Below, piece by piece: positions 43,640 to 54,800 of a stretch of 64,000 nt of DNA. Source of the DNA: Sinonovacula constricta (lineage: Eukaryota; Mollusca; Bivalvia; Cardiida; Solecurtidae); the NCBI GenBank assembly GCA_007844125.1, contig CM017559.1, positions 36,501,608-36,565,607 of the forward strand, in the 5' to 3' direction. How positions within the stretch are numbered: position 1 is the stretch's first letter; each line of letters starts with the position of its first letter. The notes under the pieces are model-generated. The model was not told the origin of the DNA and did not search any database. It saw only the letters and a program-made list of their open reading frames with translations. A program made the translations under genes and the position numbers.

Positions 43640-45090
43640 TAATCAGGTATGTCAGCGCTTCAACCTTGCACTTCTTCAATGGTTCTCTCACAGACAGTGT
43701 GTATAAAATTATCCCATCAAAGTCAGACAACTAACAGTAAGCAACTTCATCAGGAGTAAAGGGATATTTTTGTTTGGAGATAATGTTACATTACCATTTT
43801 AAATTAATTTACATTAATACTACATTGGTGTACAAGCATTTAAATGCCCTACTAAAACACCCCCAAAACAACAACAAACATCACAAAATACAACACCTTT
43901 TAAGTAATAGGCTAGATGGTGTCGGGCTTCCCAAAACAGACATATTTTTCTAGGCATTGTAATACAGCTGTATCAATGTGTGATATACCTTATACATGCT
44001 TTTTATGCATAGGTGCATCCGCTTTTGCATACGTTTAGCTTGAAATGAGATTTTCAGACGCGTGTTTTGCATATATGTTTTTATATAAATGCGTACAGTC
44101 GTTTTACAAACAATGAATTATGTAATACAAAAAACCCTCTCAAAATACTGTAATCTCGTTTAATCCTCGCTAGTCCACCCCTTTTGACGTCGAGATTGGT
44201 AATCAGCCTTGCAGAGGGGTTAACTCTTTAGCAGCGTTTGACATGATACACTAATTGATAGTATGCCCCTTTAAAATGACCTTATTCTAATTGACATTAT
44301 GTAACGTTCAGAATACAATTTAAATAGGGAAAAATCACAGGAATTGTATAATTATATTTAATTAATATTGGAAATGAATTGAAAAAATGTAAATGAAATT
44401 TAAGCTTATAACTAATATTATTCGTTGAACAACCGTAATTGTATGACATTATATAGATACATAAGCTGTAGGTTCCAACAGTTCAAAACTGTGCCAGATG
44501 TTGTTATCAACAATTGACACTACAGCCAATAAAATCGCACTGAAAAAGAGAAATATGTCTAAATTCTTATAGATGCTAACAGCTATGTTACACGACGTTC
44601 TGATTCGGACTTCGATCGTGAGTGAAAAAGAGAGTGTAAATTCTAACCGGAAAGCTACCAGCGGCAGCTGAACGATCTGGATCTATACTATTTGCATAAC
44701 CAAATTCATATCGTCCAAAGGCGCTAACATTTACAGATGTAGCCCTTTTTATACACAAAATAATTAAATCTACATGAAATCTATAAATTATAAAATAAAT
44801 ATAATAAGAATTATCAATTAAAAATATATAATAAATAATTCTATATAATTCTCTCAAGAAACAAAGCAGCGGAAAGTTCCTTTCCTCAGATGCCATTTTC
44901 CCGTGAAGGATTTATCAGTAGGATGTTCGAATACAGATGTTTAATAATTCGAGCATTCGCATGCTAAATGAAGAAATCTTAAAAGAATTTTAATAGTAAA
45001 TCCGATATACATTATAAGAAATGCCTTAGACTGAGATGGTTTCTCTATTCATGATTACTTTATCACCATTGAATTTAACGTTATGTTTCT
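43640..45090. other. Intron of the lectin-like locus
   Basis: AT-rich DNA in which I looked for the missing first lectin exon (a WxxF...C-type start) without success. Minus-strand DNA at 44590-44750 gives a repetitive-looking peptide that I do not recognise as a host gene. Confidence 0.45.
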
Positions 45091-45215
45091 TTCCCAGATA
45101 TATTGCAACAGCATGCAAGCCGCCCTGATTTATCTGGACTCGTTTGACGAATTGGACTGGATTGCTTCAAAATTAAGTAAGGATGTGTGATGTAAAAGGT
45201 TTGAAGCATTTTTAC

Positions 45216-45243
45216 AACAACAACAACAACAACAACAACAACA
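45216..45243. repeat. (CAA)n repeat
   Basis: Nine CAA units in the intron of the lectin-like locus. Confidence 0.9.
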
Positions 45244-45771
45244 GACCAGCACAACTGTCTGCAAGACTGCATGCATATGATAATATTTTCGTTGCGATTT
45301 CCGTTTTCATTTTGAAGCAAAGACGTTCATTAACTTTTTCAGTCCATAGTGTGTGTTCAGAAACAAAAGCAGCAGCATGAAATAAACTTCGCGTGCTGTC
45401 TACAATTGGGAGTTGGGATGCTCAGCAATTTGTAAAACAGAAGCAGTGTCTTAACGACAAACCATGGTTAATGTGTCAACACCACATGATACAAATTTTC
45501 CCGTTCAAACACGACCACCCGTTTTATGTCCGCACTATTTACGCAGGGGCTATAACTATTTTATTGATGCCTTAAATGTGTTTAAGTGTTTATAATTATA
45601 TGATGGGAAAACATTGAAGTAGTCAGAGATTTCCTAAAGAAACGGCATGTTTGTTTTTTATTAAATGAAAACTTCGATACAAATCCTAGACATCAACAAC
45701 CAGTCTCTATCAGGACCTTCAACGTAAATGACTTTTTTCTGTTTTTGTTTGTGTTTGTGTTTGTTTTTGTT

Positions 45772-45818
45772 TGTGTGTGTGTGTGTGTGTGTGTGTGCGT
45801 GCGTGCGTGCCTGCGTGC

Positions 45819-45853
<35 letters not shown>

Positions 45854-45868
45854 CGTGCGTGTGTGTGT
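45772..45868. repeat. (GT)n microsatellite with GC interruptions
   Basis: About 100 bases of GT with GCGTGC variants in the second intron of the lectin-like locus. The Cys-Val and Thr-His frames through it are artefacts. Confidence 0.95.
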
Positions 45869-46510
45869 CTTTTAAATACATCGCAGCGGGCAATTATGAT
45901 TATCATTGCGACGTCCAGCTATTCCTTTTTGGTGGCAGAAAACCTGAGACAAGTGTTTGGGTAGAACCACCGGCACACCGGAGGTCAGCTGTAAGTACTT
46001 CGACCCGAAAGGGACTCGAAACTACGCTGTGAGAGTGTTTTTTTTTTTATTGTTTTTTTTTGCAATAAAGCCGTCCCGATGTGTGTAATTTACGGTATTT
46101 ATAACTGCTTATGCATGGTAAAGATGGTATGCGAGAGTTTGCCTGTTTCAATTAAACGTAACAATAGCTGACTTTTGTTTAAAGGAATTCATCTCTTCAT
46201 AAGCTAATACTTGTCTCAATAAAGACGATTTTGATCACTACTTTCATTGTCAGACAGTACAAACCGTGAAATAGAAATAAATCGCTCTAATTGTTGTTTG
46301 TTTATTAATTGTTCATTTAAACCTATTGAGAAGCTGCAAAAAATAGACATTGACGTCAGGGCAGATAGAACAGATAGGAAAAACATGTTTGCATTTCCGA
46401 GTGGGGTGTTATGCTTCACTTTTGCACATTTATGTAGGGCATAAATAAACAGCATTTCGCGATTTTTACGGTACCAATAATTTATTATATAATATATATA
46501 TATATAATTT

Positions 46511-46650
46511 CTAAAAACACTCTCACTCAAATTTTCGGCAAATTGACTTTTTGAAGAGTTGAACATAAATATTTTCTGTCTCTACGTATTGTTTATGTTT
46601 AACTCATGAAAAAGGCAATTTGCCGAAAATTTTAGTGTGAGCGTTTTTAG
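46511..46650. mobile_element. 140-base fold-back palindrome
   Basis: The left arm starts CTAAAAACACTCTCACTC, followed by AAATTTTCGGCAAATTG. The right arm is its near-complement, CAATTTGCCGAAAATTTTAG followed by TGTGAGCGTTTTTAG. Pairing continues inward through GAGTTGAACATAAAT and its imperfect partner GTTTATGTTTAACTC. Nearly the whole element forms one hairpin. It sits in the last intron of the lectin-like locus. Confidence 0.85.
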
Positions 46651-47171
46651 ACAAAAAAAAAGTTAATACAGTTCCCTCTGGAACAATTTAGAACAACAAT
46701 TTATTTATTTATTTGAATTAATCAACGTTGACGGTATCCCTTGTAGGTTCTTTATATTACTGGACCGGTGGGATTCATTCTGGTGGTCAGTTCGTGTGGT
46801 CCCATGACAGGGCTGCCATCAACATGTAACTGTTTGCAGATGGGGAACCAAGAAACAACGCTGCGTGTGTGGGCTTATGGAAATATCACAACTATCGCCT
46901 GGTTGACGCTGGGTGTCTCTCGCTAGTAAACTTCGTCTGCAAATCTATTTGAAACGGAACATCAGTTAGCCTTTCCTACAGTAATTGTACATTATATTAC
47001 CTTGTGATGTAACTGAACTGCGATGAAATGACATCAACAAAACAGAAAAAAAAACATGTTTATATTAAATTATTAATTGAAAAAAGAATGTTAAATGTGA
47101 AAAAAATAATTTTCAAATCAAACTGTACACATAGTTGTGTAAAGTTAAGAATAAATATAATGCTGTCTTTG

Positions 47172-47199
47172 TGCTGCTGTTGCTGCTGCTGCTGCTGCT
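47172..47199. repeat. (CTG)n repeat
   Basis: Short CTG/TGC trinucleotide run downstream of the lectin-like locus. Confidence 0.85.
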
Positions 47200-47257
47200 T
47201 ACTACGAGTAATGTGTCGACAAGTGTTAACAATATACAGACTTGAGTAAAGGTCGAG

Positions 47258-47722
47258 GTCAATTTCGGTAATCCACGTTCACTCATCGCTTTATAGTATT
47301 AACGGAATCTTTACTATGTGTTATCGTCGGTAACCCACGTTCACTCATATTGCATTATGCTGATTATAGTGATAACGGAATCTGTACCGTGCGTCATCGT
47401 CGGTAACCCACGTTCACTTATATCGCATTCTGCTGATTGTAGTGATAACGGAATCTTTACCATGGGTCATAGTCGGTAACCCACGTTCACTCATATTGCA
47501 TTATGCTGATTGTAGTGATAACGGAATCTTTACCGTGGGTCATAGTCGGTAACCCACGTTCATTCATATCGCATTATGCTGATTGTATTGATAACGAAAT
47601 CTTTACCGTGGGTCATAGTCGGTAACCCACGTTCACTCATATTGCATTATGCTGATTGTAGTGATAACGGAATCTTTACATTGGGTCATCATCGGTAACC
47701 CACGTTCACTCATTTCACTTTA
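47258..47722. repeat. Tandem array, about 73-base unit, six to seven copies
   Basis: Each unit contains TCGGTAACCCACGTTCACTC, then ATTGCATTATGCTGATTG, then TAGTGATAACGGAATCTTTA. The first and last units are incomplete. Similarity between units is high, so the array is young or homogenised. The unit has no open frame of note. Confidence 0.92.
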
Positions 47723-47724
47723 TA

Positions 47725-49120
47725 GGGATATTTACTTAAATGTGCACATTCTCTTTGAAAACCAAAACTAATATTTCAGTTTTACAGTATTTAAAAAGGG
47801 ACAATTGAGCTTTTGTCACCCGACCATTTGCTATAGCCTTCAAATGTTTGCCTATGAGTATTACTTATAAGATGTTGGTCTGAAAAAATAGAATAGTTCT
47901 GTCACCTGCACATAATACCAATTTGCATGTATTACGAGTACATACACTGGTACGCATGTCTTGTAAAATTTCTTTTCTTATTTAATTATATTTATGATGG
48001 GCAGTAAATAGCCATATGAATTTAGAAGCTACATTTTGATGTAGATCATTTAATTCGATACGACAGTTATTTTCTTTTATTCATCAGATTTCCTAACTTA
48101 AAGTATTTGACCTTGTAGAAGCTCTCGTGAAGTCTGCTATGTTTTAAATGGATGATGCAAACTGCTACCTTCTCAAATTTTCGAAATTCTTTTTTTATGT
48201 TAGACCTGAGTAAGACAAGTTTAGACCTACAAGACTTCAAAAACCATCCGTGAATAAAGTGTTGCAAAGTAACAGCAATTTGGGAATATTCATTTCGATT
48301 ACAGCTGGTGTATTTTTGAATTTATAGTAATAATATCTCAATCCTTGAAAAAAAAGACTTTATCTAGTAAGTGGACAGTTTATTAAAACTTGGATCAACT
48401 GTGACTTTATTTGAGATAACGGCTTTATTGTTTTGTTTGTTGAATATTTATATATTGTAATAATTTGTTACTTGTTTGTTTAATAAAATATGTCTTATTG
48501 TAAAACTTGTTACTCACTTTTACCTTCTGTTGGACCATTGACTGTAACAAACATTATAAGTTATTACAAACATATTTAGTAAAGATTTGACATTAAGACA
48601 TAAATACATTAATGACAGAAATGCTTGCTCACTTTAAAAGGAGTAATTTTCAAGGCATTTTATTACTTAAATGGTTAATACAAGTAACGAATATTAATTA
48701 GTCCAATCGAAAATGAATATATTGCTTAAACTGAAGAGTTAATATCATTTAACAGTCAGGAAGATAATTGTTTAAGGTTAACCTGGCATTGGAGTCTATA
48801 GTTATTTTTATTGCCGATTCTAATAGAGAACATGTTGTAGATGAATAATCTAAATGATGCCTACCTGGCATCACTGAGCGTTTTTGAGAAATTGAAGATG
48901 GCGTCCAAGATGGCCGACACATTTAAGGATCATCTTAGTACGTGGGATTGATCAATGTATTTTGGGGCTTGAACACTTTAAAATTCATCCCATGTGTTAC
49001 TTAGCACTATCCAAACCAAATTTCAACGATTTTACCATATTGTATTAGTAAAAACATAATTATTAGATGTATAAATGAATTTCAAACATACAATCTAAGG
49101 GTTAAAGACATCCCCGCTTC
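47725..49120. other. Gene-free AT-rich stretch
   Basis: No coding signal. Near 48890-48930 a GGCGTCCAAGATGGCC segment is more GC-rich than its surroundings and may be part of a repeat, but I see no partner in the window. Confidence 0.5.
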
Positions 49121-49125
49121 CCCCC

Positions 49126-49350
49126 CCCCAAACAAAAACAAAAAAACACAAACAAACAACAACAACAACAAATCAAAAACAACAACAACAAAACAACAAC
49201 AAACAAACAAAACAAAACAACACAACCAACAAAACAATAACAACAACACAGAAAGCAAAATAAAAACAACAACAACGGACCCACAGACAAAAAATAAACA
49301 TACAAAAACAGCAGCAACAAACAATAAAGGACAAAAAACAAACAAACTAC
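49126..49350. repeat. A/C-only low-complexity tract
   Basis: About 220 bases composed almost entirely of A and C, mainly CAA and CAAA units. The minus-strand open frames through it (poly-Val, Cys, Phe) are artefacts of the missing stop codons. Confidence 0.92.
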
Positions 49351-49359
49351 ATCTAACTG

Positions 49360-50235
49360 TATTTCATTATCTGATACATGATACAGTACAGGATGGATTC
49401 AAATAAAAGATAATCAGCGTCAAACTACTTCAAGAACTGAAAATATTTAAATTACCTCAGTTTAAAGGTAAGATGTAGGTGAAATTTAAAGGACTTGCCC
49501 CTCTTGAATGAAATTTACCATCGAAACAGTAGCCGGCTAAAAATACAACGGTAAAAGTGCTATTTCAGTCTGTTAAATAATAATACAGACACATTAATGT
49601 GGAACCTAATATTAAAAAACTGGTGTATATCAATAATATGTATTGGTGTATCCCTACATAGTATGAGCAATATGCGCAGTCAACATGTTTGAATAAATGA
49701 AAAGTAATCATTCACAGTTAAAATTGCTGCAGAGTATGACCATACAGAGTATTCTGAATCTTTATCAGCAATCTTCCATACCCATAAACAGGAAACACTC
49801 AAAAGATAACATTATTTCTACTCTAGAGACTGGTGAATTGTGATAACATAGGTCTTGAGTAATATTGAATGATTGAGTGATTGAGTGATTGATAATATTA
49901 AATTTAACAGTGAATGACTTTTCGTTGTTATCTTTTCTTCAGGCATATCTTGACTGCGCATATTCTTCATATTTATGTAGGAATACACGACTACATATTT
50001 ATTAATATAAAATATGAATTTATTACAATAAAGAAACAATAATGAATCTAGGACAAAATGACCACAGATGAATTCTTTCTAAAGGGATTAAATATGTTGG
50101 ACTTACAAAAAGCCGTTGACTTAGTCGATTATGTTTGGTTTTTATGTCGCAAACTTACTGCTATGAGTGTGGTGTCTGTGGAGCTGTTTTAATAATGTTT
50201 AACTGACGGAAGCCATGTTGTACAAATGTTAGTAA
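49360..50235. other. Gene-free stretch
   Basis: AT-rich DNA with a short TGATTGAGTGATTGAG repeat near 49870. Nothing else is supported. Confidence 0.5.
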
Positions 50236-50237
50236 TA

Positions 50238-50398
50238 TTATGTCCGGGGGTATGAGCTTTTCTTGCGGCGCCCCTCAGTATGTCCGGGGTTATGAGCTGT
50301 TTTTGCGGCGTCCCTCAGTATGTCCGGGGGTATGAGCTTTTCTTGCGGCGTCCCACAGTATGTCCGGGGGTATGAGCTTTTCTTGCGGCGTCCCACAG
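50238..50398. repeat. Four tandem copies of a 40-base unit
   Basis: The unit begins TATGTCCGGGGGTATGAGCT and continues with TTTCTTGCGGCGTCCCACAG. The last two copies are identical and the first two differ at a few positions. It is distinctly GC-richer than the flanks. Confidence 0.95.
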
Positions 50399-50599
50399 GA
50401 AGGTATTTAGAACCGCTATGCAGGAGACAGCGCTATTCTGTTTTTTTAGACCTGCATGTTATAAGTAATACTCACAGACAAGAACTTGTAGCAAATAGTC
50501 GGTTGAAAAGAACCACAACAACAACCTTAATTGTCCCTTTATTAATTTGGTAAAAACTTAATTAGTTTTGGTTCTTAAAGAAAATGTGCTTAATTGAGA

Positions 50600-50880
50600 T
50601 TTCCTTGTGCAATATAATGGATATTCTATCGAATCTCAGACGTTTGTTAAGTATTTTGGATCTGTTTTAGATAACGACCTCTCTTCAGCATCCATTGCTG
50701 ATAAGAATGTTATAATGGCTTACTCTAAGTTATTGCACAGGGATAAACAGTGTGTACATGTAAATATGGATTTAAGGAATGTTCTAAGTCTTATCCTGTG
50801 CCATGTCCATCATGCCTGTGCTTTTTGATATGCTGGTCTGACCAAAGAAATGAAAACAAACTAAAAATCTAAAACTTAAG
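50600..50880 (+). pseudogene. Non-LTR retrotransposon reverse-transcriptase fragment
   Basis: One frame reads QYNGYSIESQTFVKYFGSVL, DNDLSSASIADKN, and later LCHVHHACAF followed by a stop and YAGLT. This is the order of the thumb region just after the polymerase core in CR1/Jockey-like elements (IESQ...KYLG...LD, then a DYA..WY-like motif). Homology stops shortly after 50880 and no polymerase core precedes it, so only a fragment remains. Confidence 0.65.
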
Positions 50881-51105
50881 CTGTCACTTATAGGCCTATT
50901 CATGATAATGACTGTGCTTTGGAACTTCCTTAAGTTTTTTTTAATATAAAACCTTGGGATGGATACGAGTTGATCATAGAGTCGAACTGTTAAGACTTAA
51001 ATCTGCACATAAGATTAAAAATACTACTTTATTTTAATTTCTGATAAATACAGATACAACAGGAAATATATTGAAGGGCAGTTTTATGTACAACCTCATA
51101 CAACA

Positions 51106-51400
51106 AGGTTATATGGGACCCATATGGGCTGTAACTGGGTCTGCCTATATGGGGGTAACTATGTGGGTCCCTTATGGGTCCCACGAGGAGAGATGTATTC
51201 CCACACGGGACCCATATGGGCCACATGCATATCTCTTAACTGGAGTAGTTATGCGAAAAAAAGTTCAATACGTTAAAAGATAGTGTAGAAGTAAATTATA
51301 TATATGTTTGTGCACTTAAGATTTAAATTATCATCGTTTTACAATTGTATTTGCAAATGGTAAAGTTGACAGTCTATATGGGACCCATATGGACTGTATC
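51106..51400. repeat. Repeat rich in GGGACCCATATGGG motifs
   Basis: GGGACCCATATGG occurs at about 51116, 51208 and 51381. Between them GTGGGTCCCTTATGGGTCCC carries the complementary GGGTCCC form twice. The self-complementary motif keeps long frames open on both strands between 51030 and 51280. I treat those frames as repeat artefacts. Confidence 0.6.
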
Positions 51401-51461
51401 TTGGTTTGCATCTGTTTGACATAAAGAAAGCCATAAGTATACTTACTTTAAATATGGGGAG

Positions 51462-51476
51462 AAAGAGAGGGGGAGA

Positions 51477-51561
<85 letters not shown>

Positions 51562-51596
51562 GGGGAGAGAGAGAGGGGGGGGGAGAGAGAGAAATA
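51462..51596. repeat. (GA)n microsatellite with poly-G runs
   Basis: About 135 bases of GA with two interrupted G runs near 51551-51582. Confidence 0.95.
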
Positions 51597-51884
51597 TATA
51601 TTTTCAAGTTAAGAAATACGTGATAAGACATATCTATTTATGTTTTATATTGACAAGCTTAAAAGCTATGCTGTCTGTAAGAATACAATACTTCATATTT
51701 CTAATAATTGTGTTAATGAAGTTGATTTTTTGTGACGATTAAAAAAACAACAACAACATGCACTGTACTTCCTACTTGAAATATTGTATAACATACATTC
51801 ATTGTATGATTGTGCATTATCACTGTCACATTGACTGTTTGACACGGGCGTGCGGTTCTTATGCACCGTTTTAAGAGATTCAAC

Positions 51885-54800
51885 ATGGCGACCGAAGTTC
51901 TGAAAATTGACAGTCAAGAGACTTTAGAAGCGCTGCAGAAAGAAGCAGACGAGCTTAAGAAGAGACTTGAAGAGGAAAAGGCGAAACTTAAGGATGTTGA
52001 AAGTATGCAATGCAATTTATCTTTAAAACTCCGTGCATGTCGATTTTTTGTCGTATATTCATTTGCTATGAATTCGCTTCCGGTTAGGTTTAAAGACTCA
52101 AGTTATTGGTATTGTCTTGGTGTTACCTAAATTCGACGCTTTAAGTCGATCTGTCCATTGCATTTTACAAATAAGGCTTATCTTTACTTAACTTTGATAT
52201 TCAAGAAAATACAACACCAAAGAATTTAGGAAATCATTAAAATTTGCCTAAAGTGACGGACGTTACATAATAATTTCATAATTATGAAGGTGTCGGTAAA
52301 TGACAAGTTCGGTAAATTGATCTTACTGTATAATTTTTTTCTCAATTTTGGTAAATATCTTTGGAGGTCTCAATGAATGTTCACCATGTTTAGGTAAAGT
52401 ATACATGTATGTTAATGTTGTTATGAATCAATGAATTCCTATTAAAATTTTAAATAAATGCAAATGTTATATTAAATAGCAATCTTATTGTATGAGGTTA
52501 GCATTTTAATGTCTGTTTGAATAATTTATTACACGAGTAAATGCTTAAGAATAATTTAATATTTAATGAAGTCAAACAATGTTTAGCATTGTCTGAACTT
52601 GACATGAACCATGACCAGCTTAAAATGGCAATAATCAGCTTTTCTTATTCTTAGCAATAAGTTTAAAAAATATAATTATCAATGACACCGTTTGAATTCT
52701 AATTATGCCATGCATAGATCTATTTTATTCAGTGCTTTATTTATATTTCACTGATGTTTAATTTCAAAATTATCACTGCATGGTCAGTATGATATATAGT
52801 GATCTTTTCTTTTTAATCTGTCATTGATGATGAGTTTGTGTGCTTGGAGTGAAGTACAACACATTATTACTTAAAGAAATGCTATCAGAGCAGAATTGTG
52901 AATATTGATTGTCTAACTATGGAAAAGTAACATTTTTTATTTTTTATGCAAAACTGAAAAAATGTTCACAAGAACTGTGTCCATGCTATGTGTATTATTG
53001 CCATGTTGGAAGAAATGCTAGTGGTACAGTTTAATCCAAGTATGTCAAGGAACACCATGAAAAACAAGTCCGTGTCATAAGTGTCCCCTGATGAAATCTG
53101 ACATAATGTTTGGAAATGTAGGAAAACTCTTTTTAGGAATACAAACTCAGTATGCGTATGTGGCTAGAAAGATTGTGATATATAAATGTTACTCACTAGA
53201 ACACTCCATGTCCCCCAAAGGAAAATGGTCCATGTTACAATTTGTTACCACTTGTGTTTTAGTGTCCAAGGCAGCAAGCAAGGTAGATCCAATTCAGAAC
53301 TTTAGCATGAAACAGAGGCGCCACCTAAAGGGACATCAGGGGAAGGTACTATGTATGGATTGGTCCACAGACAAGAGGCACATTGTCAGCTCCTCACAGG
53401 TCAGTTTTATTGGCAGCTTTGTTGTACCATTACAAAAAATGTCCTAATTTTTAAATAGTATTCAACAGTAATATTAGAGACATATTTTTTGTATACATTT
53501 ATGAGCCAGGAAAATGAAGTAAAAGACAAAAGATTTATAGAAGCCAAAATAAAAAAAACTTTTTTTGTTTTGTGGGATTCGAACCAGGGACCTCTCCTAT
53601 GGCAGTTCATGTCTCTACCAATGTGCCATAAAGAATTTGTATGGTCTTGTGTTATGAATTGTGACACTCTTTACATACAGCTTTTAACGTAACTGATTTA
53701 AGATTTGGATGAGTTTCATCAGGCGCTTACCAGTTATTTGGAAATAATGTCAGGATCCATGGAGGCATCAGCAGCATTTACTTTTGGTATGATAAAAATA
53801 TAAAACAATCTTCTAAATTTTCCACTTTTATGGAGTGCTTCACTGAGAAATGTGGGAAACAACACTAAATACATTCTTCATTAAAATATTGAGTTTTTAC
53901 CCATTTTGAAATTTGGGTAGGAATTTAAAAATGCTTAGGAATGTGGGTATTGAGTTTTGAAACTTTTTTGTATAATACATTTTTCAATCTCACAGTTATG
54001 GCTGACTTTGTATAAATATTGATGGTTGAGGAAGACCCCACACAGTTGTCGGGGTAGATGGACCAGAGCATTGTCAGCTGGAAGGCTTTAATATAAAAAT
54101 GTTTGCTGTAACTTGTACTCCATAGGACATGTGACTAAGGATTTATAGACCAACAATTTCTTTATATATAAAGCATCGCAGGAATAAATTAATTATGCAA
54201 AAAAGGTAAGAAAACTTGTGTGGACTTTTGACTTTATGTAACTATGTTTGTTTTTCCATCCTTAGTAGCCTGATGTTATTTCCCATTCCCCTCAATGGTT
54301 TATGTTTCAATTTCAGGATGGCAAAATGCTTGTTTGGGATGCTTTTACCACCAACAAGGTAAACAGCATTGCTTATCCAGTCATACTTATTCAGTATTGA
54401 TAGATGAGGAATTTTTATACCCTACTCCACTACTGTATTGGCAGCATTATAAAAGAGTTGCCATGTATGCGGTTGTGTGTACGTGCATGTGTGTGTGGAT
54501 TGTAGTCTTTTTTGTGTGTGATAGCTCTAGCTTTTTCTGCTTTCATTTTCAAGGGCACACAAACCTTTTACTAGAAATAGAATTGTAAATAAGAAAATAT
54601 GCTTTTCACATCTTTTCGTAGGTAAATATGTCAAGAGATAACATACATCTTTTGTTTTATTTATATCCTTTCTTGTATTAAAAGATATACTCCAATGTAC
54701 TTTTCTCACCCTAAGCACATTGTTTGATTACAATTTTTTTATATGGACCATTAAGCACAGTCCTTACTTAATTTGACAGGTCACTACATCTGTTTTGAAT

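Larger units (their letters stand above)
42874..46952 (+). pseudogene. Apple/PAN plus C-type-lectin-like gene, probably broken
   Basis: Exon 42874-43216 encodes a hydrophobic signal-like segment (VFSIFLLFLHLW) and a PAN/apple-type Cys-rich domain (KVDCVAQCSVLSGCVCVVY). Exon 45098-45176 encodes a lectin-fold core (TAT TGC onward: YCNSMQAALIYLDSFDELDW). Exon 46747-46952 joins it in phase and gives YYWTGGIHSGGQFVW, an EPRN motif in place of EPN, and both late conserved Cys (ACVGL, AGCLSL) plus FVCKSI. Exons two and three agree in phase, but exon one ends in phase 1 while exon two starts in phase 0. An exon carrying the start of the lectin domain is therefore missing or unrecognised. A TAA at 46827-46829 interrupts exon three. 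The product would be a secreted or surface lectin-like protein if intact. Confidence 0.72.

Noticed and set aside
45693..45964. Cys/Val- and Thr/His-rich open frames
   Set aside because: They come from a GT microsatellite and have no conserved content.
45880..46032. Extra exon of the lectin-like gene after the GT microsatellite
   Set aside because: The peptide does not match a lectin segment, and exons 45098-45176 and 46747-46952 already join in phase without it.
46216..46566. 116-residue minus-strand frame
   Set aside because: Its N-terminal part overlaps the fold-back element, and the rest shows no recognised domain or splice partner.
47258..47722. CRISPR-like array
   Set aside because: Units are about 73 bases and similar along their whole length, with no unique spacers. 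This is a eukaryotic tandem satellite.
49082..49345. Hydrophobic minus-strand frames resembling membrane proteins
   Set aside because: They read an A/C-only tract whose complement lacks A-containing stop codons. No partner exon or domain is present.
53570..53636. Functional tRNA gene
   Set aside because: A and B boxes are present, but the acceptor stem does not pair and no tail run of T follows. It is better explained as a SINE head or pseudogene.
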